Shown: positions 53,201-62,200 of the stretch, piece after piece | Layout of the letters: every line of letters begins with the position of its first letter | How positions within the stretch are numbered: position 1 is the first letter of the stretch | Source: Paraspadella gotoi | Taxonomy: Eukaryota; Chaetognatha | Length of the DNA stretch: 64,000 nt | NCBI GenBank assembly: GCA_051294375.1 | Contig: CM119268.1 | Span: 8,613,008 to 8,677,007 of the forward strand | Direction: 5' to 3' | Notes under the pieces: generated by a model | What the model was told of the DNA's origin: nothing | Seen by the model: the letters and a program-made list of their open reading frames with translations, nothing else | Databases searched by the model: none | Program-made: the position numbers and the translations under genes

Positions 53201-56200
53201 TAAACCTGATGTAACTTCATGCAATCAGTTTTATGTATGTGTGAATGGATCGCAATATAAACAAAAGTGCCCTTCAGGTTAATTCATGATTGAATTTCGG
53301 TTATGTATTTCTTCACGTTTCAGGTATTTATTAAACATATTCTGTTCCAGGCCTCAGATGGTCACTAACAAAAAATGAGTGTGAATGGCCTGTAAATGTG
53401 CAATGTGGTAACCGACCAGTTACCATACAGATAACTCCCGGAACTGGTGCCGTTACTCAAAAGCAATGCAGCTGCCCTAATGGAAAAAAGGTAAAGGAAT
53501 AATTTAAAGAAGTCAGTTGAAGTGAAATAAGTACTTTGTTTGCATTGAAAGAAAAAAGAATTTTTTTTTTATCTTAATGAATACGCAAGAGAAAAATTAA
53601 AAAATGATCTTTCACTGCTGTTTTATATGTTTAATTGTTCATCCTATAAACCTAGTGAATATATATTTTTATTTCACATAGATTTTAACATAATCAATAA
53701 ATTTTAGGAATGCTACTCATTAGAAATGTCTTCATGCAACAAATTCAAGCATTGTTTCGATGGTGCGGAACATCTTAAAACTTGTCCTAATGGTCTAACT
53801 TGGAACACTTTTAAAAATCAATGTGATTGGCCGTCATCTACAAATTGTGGAGCTCGGCCAACAACAATTCAGGTAAAACAAAAAAAAATAGTTATTTTCC
53901 TAATTAGTTATATTTTGATAAATGTTTTTATATAAGAAATATACAGATTCTTAAATGGATATGATGTAATTTTTTTCAGAGAATGTTTTTTTGCATTTAC
54001 ATAGTTTTCTTCTAAAGTAAAAATACTGTAAGGCCTCTTCTTCTTCCTTTTTAAGCTTAATATTGGGGGGAATACACAAAATGTTCGACCGTGCTCATGT
54101 CCAGGTAATTTGTCAATGATGATTTTTTAATTATATATTGTTTTATTTTCCTATGTATTTTATATATATTTAGGTGGAATGAAAGAATGTTACACCTTGG
54201 ATCAACAGTCATGCAACAAGTTTTATCAATGTGTGAATGGCACAGCTCATTCTAAAAAGTGTCCCTCAGGATTAACATTCAAGTAAATAAATCATTAAAT
54301 ATATTTACATTTAATTGACAGAAAAGAAAAGTTGTTTGTTTTGGTAAATACAAAGTCAAAGTTTATTAATAATAAACTTCACCAGAGCTGAAATATATCC
54401 CTTTTTTATTATAAGAACGCTAATTCAAATGTGTTGCGCCGCAGTGACTGCGTTATCACATGTATTTCTAGTGACATGACATGACTGCAATAACTTTCTG
54501 AGACTGTGTATTTATGACATGCACTGCATTGGAATTTCGTCTTTATAGTTTTAGGATTTGCTGAAGACGTCGCTAGCAGTTCCTTAAATTTGAGGTTTTT
54601 TTTTGTCTTAACAAATGAGCAACCCACAATAGGCAAATTATATGCATTTTTAATGTAAGTGGGACAGACCGACCAACAGACTTACCGACCGACCGAAAAG
54701 TGATTAATAGAGTTGCTGCGTGAGTACTTGCGGCGCAACTAATAATCTCTTATTTACCAAAAAAAAATAGTTTCTCATGCCATTTTCAACATAGCAAAAA
54801 ATAAGTACTATTCATACAAAATTCTTTAATAAGAAAACGTTCTATTTTTTCAGCTCTTTCAAATCTGAATGTGACTGGCCTACTTCAACAATGTGTGGAA
54901 ATCGACCCATTACAGAAAACCTTGTCTCTTTACCATCAGATGGGACTTCACGCCCAAATAAACCCTGTACATGCCCAGGTTACTATTTATCTAACTTTCT
55001 ATAATAAAATATTGCATATTATTTAATCATTTAATCAAGAATGCAAAATTAAATCTAATTACTTATTTAGGAGGTAAAAACGAATGCTACTACTCAAGTC
55101 AGTCATCTTGCAACAAATTCATTCACTGTTACAACAACTCTGCCCATGAAAAGCTATGCCCTGATGGATTAGTTTGGAATGACTATCAAGGAAAGGATGA
55201 ATGTGGTTGGCCATCTGAAGTAAACTGTGGAGCTAGACCTATTACAGGTATTTGAATTATTCATATCTAAATTTTAATAAAATTTTGTATTTTATTCATA
55301 ATTAGTTTTTGGTATATTTATTATTGTTTTAAACAATGTTTATATTGAAATATATATCAAATCTTATATAATAATTATTGAAAGGCGATCATGTCGTAAA
55401 TACATTGCTTATTTCTTTTCATTCAATCAATTCAAGTCATAAAAAGATAAAGAATTTTGAAATAAGTTATTGCTTTAATCATTAATCAAAAAATACTTAA
55501 TTATTTTAAAATTAGTTTGAAAAATGGAAAAAATTATTTACAATTTGCATGAAATATTATTAAACCATGAGTTCAAGATTCAGAAAATTAAAGAATAATA
55601 ATCCATTTAAAAAATTATGTACAATTTTATACATTTTCAAATCATTTACCTTTATTTCAGAGCGTATGCCTTCAACTGTACAAGAATGTAGATGCCCGCA
55701 AGGAAAGATGACATGTTATGCGGTTGATCAATCATCGTGTAACAAATTTTATATGTGTATTAAAGGAAAAAAATATTCAAAAAAATGTCCTTCTGGATTA
55801 GCTTGGTCAGTTGTAAAATCACAGTGTGATTGGCCTGACAAAGCAATGTGTGGAAATAGGCCAATAACTGAACGCCCTAAAGCAAGTCCAATAATTGGAG
55901 AAGATGGTAATGTAATTACATCAGAACCATGCAATTGTCCTGCAGGGAGCCTAAATGGAGAATGTCTCTTAGTTGATATGTCATCCTGCAATCGATATAA
56001 GGTAAAAATTTTCATAACCCTTTTTCTAATATTTAATGTTTAACAAACATTATATTTTTAAAATTTATTTCTAATGTTAAAAGTTTTATGCTTTTCATTT
56101 ACAAATTGTATAATAGTATTGTATTAAACGCTTTTAACAAAAGTTTTCTGTCCTTTTAATAAAAAAACTATATATCCTGTCATATGACTTTAGACACTGG

Positions 56201-59200
56201 AATCCCTATTTTTTCTTTTCCATTATAAATTTAGGTTTGCATCGCTGGCAGAGCCATTGCACAAAAATGTCCAAATGGTCTTGGATTCAATTCTATAAAA
56301 AAAGAATGTGATTGGCCTTCACAACAATTATGTGGTTCCAGACGAATCACAGAAAAGTTATCAGTTGAAGGTGGCGGTGGCGGTGGAGCAAGCGGATCTC
56401 CAGCAATGCCCTGTTCCTGTCCAGGTTTGTTAAAGAGGTTGTTTACTTATAATGAAAATTAATGATTCTCGAATTTAAAAAAAATTATTTGTTATAAATT
56501 CAGGAGGGCAAAAAGAATGTTACTCTGCTGAAGCAAGATCATGTAATAAATTTAGACACTGCAGAGATGGATCGGCTTATACAAAAAGTTGCCCAGTTGG
56601 ATTGCAATGGTCTACAAGAAAGAATGAATGTGACTGGCCCACTGAAGTTCAATGTGGAAATAGGCCAATTACTGATAATTTAGTTGATATGGGAAGTGCA
56701 AATAGTAACGCAAAACCTTGTAAATGTAATGGTGGATTAAAGGTAATGTTTTTCTATTTTCTGTACATTTGATAAATATATTGATAAATTTTTATTAAAA
56801 AAAATTTTGCAATATATGTAGTCGGTCATTTATATCATTCAATCAATATTTTTTAATTTCTTTCATTCGTATTTTTACAGAAGTAAGAAAGTTATTTAAA
56901 CACAACATGTTAAAATTTTTATTTAATGCCTTGTGAAATTTTTTACCCATTTAACAGTTAGAGTGATATTAATCTGAATTAAATTATTTAAAAAAAAACA
57001 GATTAAGTAATAAATCAATTTATATAATACTATTTGTTTTTGTAATATTCTTTTTCAGGAATGCTATTTCCCAGACCAACAATCATGCAATAAATTCAAT
57101 CATTGCTTCAAAGGATTATCTCACAATAAAGAATGTCCAAATGGCTTAGTTTGGAATGTTGGTAAAAATCTTTGTGAATGGAAGGACAAGGTGAACAATC
57201 GATTCTTTCAAAAAGAATATTCCAAGTTTTTTTATATTTCATTATTTCTTTTTTTAGGTCAACTGTGGAGCTCGACCAATTACTATAAATGCCAACAATG
57301 TTAGCAATAAACCAAAATGTTTTTGCCCACGAGGACTTTCTGAATGCTTTTCTCCGGATCCAACCTCGTGTAACAAGTTTTACAGATGTGTTAAACAAGA
57401 AAAATTTGAACAGGTATTTCATAATGATAACAATAATAATTAATTTCTCTTATTTCTAAAAAATACACAATTTAGTAATTTACTAAAAAAATATTTTTAT
57501 TTTTAATAATTTCATTGAATAATAAGAAATATTTGGAAAATAAATTTTGTCTTTTCACCTAAAATTTGTCAAATATAATTTTTAAAAATTATTTTTTTAA
57601 AAACAAGTTTGTGCAAACAACGTCGGATCTGCCAACGATAATTAAGCAGTAATCAGCTAATCAGATGATAAATGACGATAATTATTTTAATCTGTGATCA
57701 TAACAGATCGTACCATACCAAACCAATGGCTGCGCATATACATGTAAATCGCTTGCAAGGGATTAAACTGAACTGTAACTAAACAAATAATTTTTTCAAC
57801 TTTTTTTTTAACTTGCACCATTTTTTAACTTGCACTATTTTTTTAACGCGCACCATTTTTCCACTTGCATCATTTTTTTACTGTTACTATTGTACAAACA
57901 AATAATGTTTTTCAACTTTTATTTTTTTTAACTTGCACCATTTTTTTAACTTGCACTATTTTTTTAACTCGCACCATTTTTCCACTTACTTCATTTTTTT
58001 ACTTGCATCATTTTTTTAACTTTTTTTCAATTCGCACATTTTTTAACTGGCATAATTTTTTAAAGTTGCACCATTTTTTAAACTTGAACCATATTTTTAA
58101 CTTGCATAATTTTTTCAATTCAATTAATTAATCAATTAATCAACTAATTAAAACATTTATGAGTAAGCATAAAAAAAAAATTTTGAGTCAACTTGACTTT
58201 GGTTTTTTCATGCAAATTCATTTCCACTCCTCGATTCCATCTAAACTTTATATTCTGCTCAATCACACACTTTCCTACCACACACAAAATTTCAATAATT
58301 ATGAATAATTTGAGTAATTATGGGTTAAAATTAGTAAAAATATTCAAGAAAATGTGACTTATATTTTTTCCGATTTAAACTAATTTCCACTTGCACGATT
58401 TCATCGAAACTTTATATCCAGCTTAATCGCACACTTTCCTACCCACACACAAAATTTCATTCCAATCCAACCATCCAATCACTAGTAATTGGAGTTTTTT
58501 GCTAAGGGGGGATTAACAGACAGACGGACAGACATCATTTTTTTGCATAATTTATCATAATTTGATGTCCTGACATGATTTAAGTTAATGCCTAACAAGA
58601 TTGAGGGGGCGGACCGACGGACCGACAAAGTGAATTATAGAATCGGAATATGCTGATAAGCAGATCTGACTAAAAATATAATTTAATTCAATCTTGTAAT
58701 AAAATTGTAAAATTATAAAACATAATTAGAATTTAATTTACATTTTCAATTAATAAAAGGAATGTCCAAATGGACTTGGATGGAATACGATGAAAAACCA
58801 ATGTGATTGGCCAAGTCAACAGTTGTGCGGTATCCGACCAATCACTAAAAGACTTGATGCCAATACTGATGGTACTGTTGCAAGTCCAAGGTGTACATGC
58901 CCCGGGATGGCAAGGGAATGTTATTATGCAGATCCCAGGAGCTGTAATAAATTTACTCACTGCTTTAACAATACAGGTAATATTTTACATGATAATTTTT
59001 CGTAGTTTATATTTTAGGTAACTTAATTGAAAACTTAAATGTAAATTTTTTTTTTAAATTTATTAAGTATATATGTTAATTATATATAAACTAAATATAG
59101 TAAAATGATAGTAAAAGATAGGCATTAATTCAAAGATCTAATTAATTTCTAGCATATTCAAAGACTTGTCCTTCTGGCCTTACTTTTAATACGGCTGCAT

Positions 59201-62200
59201 CAAAATGTGATTGGCCTACCGTTACAAACTGTGGAGCAAGGCCTATTACAGAAAAATTTGTTGAACTACCTAAAGAAGGTTCCAATGCAAATACCGTAAC
59301 AAGAAAATGTCAATGTCCTGGCATAAAAAAAGAATGTTATACAAATGACCAAACAAGTTGCAACAAATTTTATCACTGCATAAACGGGTATGCTCAAAAA
59401 TGGCTTTTTATTTTATATGAATATTTATTTTTATTATTGAGTAACAGTGCAAAAACAAACAAAAAATTATTTTTTGCCATATGTTAGAACATATTTTTTT
59501 AAGTCATCATCTGTGGCTAAAAGAGTTATAAAACAAAGAAATATTAAGAGAGAGAAAGCGCGAGAGAGAAAATGATGAATGAGTCAAAGGTAGAGATGAC
59601 CTATTCTCTTTCAATTTACAGAACTGCTTATCAAAAAAAATGTCCCAATGGATTACGATGGTCTACTATGAAAAGCGAGTGCGAATGGCCTGACAAAGTA
59701 AATTGTGGTACCAGAGCAGTAACTGAAAGATTTACCGGGAGCAGTAATCAACCAGTTGCTGGACCACCTTGTAGTTGCTTGGGCAATAGAAAAGAATGTT
59801 ATTCGGCAGGTGAGTTATCTTTTATCATCAAGTAAATAATATTTAAATACATTTATTTACATATATGAAAAACTTATTTTCAGATCAAACATCCTGCAAC
59901 AGATTTCAGCATTGCTTTGACAAAATAGCATACAAAAAGACATGCCCAGGAGGACTAGTGTGGGATACTTTTAAGAATAAATGTGGTTGGCCTGGGGAGG
60001 TACGTTGAATATTGTTGAAAAAATATTAGTTATTTCGTGATGATGATTTTTACAATTTTTATTTTTTAGGTAAATTGTGGAAACCGCCCTGTAACTGATA
60101 GGTTCATTCCATCTACAAATAACATAGCAAGACGTCCATGTAACTGTCCTTTTGGAAAATCTATTTGTTATTTACCATCTACATCATCTTGCAACAAATT
60201 TTTTCATTGTGCTAATAAAACTCAATTTGAAAAAACATGTGCTTCCGGGCTTACATTTAACACTTTTACCTCAAAATGTGATTGGCCATCATCTACAGCT
60301 TGTGGAAACCGCCCAATAACAGTTCAACTTGATCCTAAACTTAGAAAGACTGAAGGTTGTCTATGAAAAATTATTTTTATTTATCTATGAATTTAACTAT
60401 TATTAGATTCTATAAAGTAGTAGTTATAGGAACTATGAATTAAATCATTTTTTATTATATAGGAGGTCAAAGATGCTCTTGCCCAGGAAGAAAAAGTGAT
60501 TGCTACTTTCAAGTAGCGACTAGTTGCAACCAATTTGTACACTGTAGCAATGGAAGTTCCTTTCAAAAGACTTGCCCTGGCGCTCTTAGATGGTCTACAG
60601 GCAAAAATAAATGTGACTGGCCCAACAAGGTACAATGTGGAAACAGACCAGTTACATCAACTTCTTCATCTAACAGTGTTCGGGAATGTACTTGTCCAGG
60701 TTGGTTTTTAATTTGAATAATTAAAATATTTTCAAAGTAAGTAATATAAAGATTTGTTTACTTAGGTGGATTAAATGAATGTTACTTACCTGATCCTATG
60801 TCCTGTAACAAATTTAAAAGATGTGTCGAAGGAAAATTAACTTCTAATACATGTCCTGATGGATTGGTATGGTCAACAATTTCAAAAAAGTGTGAATGGC
60901 CTGACAAAGCAAATTGTGGGGCACGACCTATAACTATTACTACATCAACCAAGCCATCCAATGGACAAAAATGCAGGTGCTTTGTTAAATTTTTAAAGAA
61001 AAAAATGTAAACACAATATCTTACAAGGAAACTTAACTCACTTTAGCTGATCTTTTTTAACATTTAATTAGAATTAACATAAAATTTTAAATGATAATAC
61101 AATTTTTTTTTCAAGCTCGTTAATACTTCTACTGAGCTTATACATTTTGCAGTTAGCCATTTAGCCAGCTAGAAGCTAATAATAACCTTAAATTTATTTT
61201 TTTTATTTAATAGTAACAATGTAAAGATATACACCATGTCCGTTTGAGAGTGAAACAAAACCAATTTTTATTCTAATTTCAATACTTAATTCATAAGCAC
61301 ATCATTAATTAAAAAACCACTGAACGTTTTTTATATATATTATATAAGTTTTATTTCATGTTTTAATTATGAAAAGACAGTAAATTTAACGAAAAGCATG
61401 TTCTTGACTACAGGGAAAAAACATAATATATCATAATAAATCATAATAAATGGCAATGGTGTATCTGAATTCTCGTAACATTTTATAGTTTTTTGTAAGT
61501 TCATACAATTAAAAAAAATGCTGTCCTGAGCATGTTCTTGATTGTCGTGAATAATTATTTTATATCATAAGAATTCCCAGTTAATGCTTTATTTAATTAT
61601 GTCTCTGAATTTCAATACTTTTTAATACTTAATGAATAATTAATTCATAATAATTTTCGTTTTTTAAAAAAGTAGTTTTTTACTCAAAATAAAAGTGGAT
61701 GATCGTTAAAAAGGTTTCTTTGCATAAGTAAATATTAAATTAATTTCATGAAATTAGGATATAATAAGCGATGGGAAAAAAAATTTTCAAAATATTCATC
61801 CATTGAGAAATGGTAAGCAATTTTTTTGTATCACTTGCGAACGTATACACGGTATAGTAGGATTAAAAAAGACTACAATGGTGATATATAAACGTAACAG
61901 TGGAATCAAAGCAATAATCTAATAGATTATTTTAAAGAAAAATTAAAATGTCGTATTTTACTGCTCATAATTCAATTAACAAGCATAGTAATTCCCATTA
62001 TGAGTTACGCCATGTATATTCGATGCGCTCTGCATCGTAATTTCATCATTTATTCTTCATACAATTTGAAAATAAATGGTCGCGCTGGCAGTCACTTAGA
62101 TTTGAGGTTCTTTTCGAGAACAATCAAATTTAAGCCGCATCAAATTTTGATTCATGTGATAACGTGACTTTACAAGTAAAAAACAGTGCCAAAATTAAAT

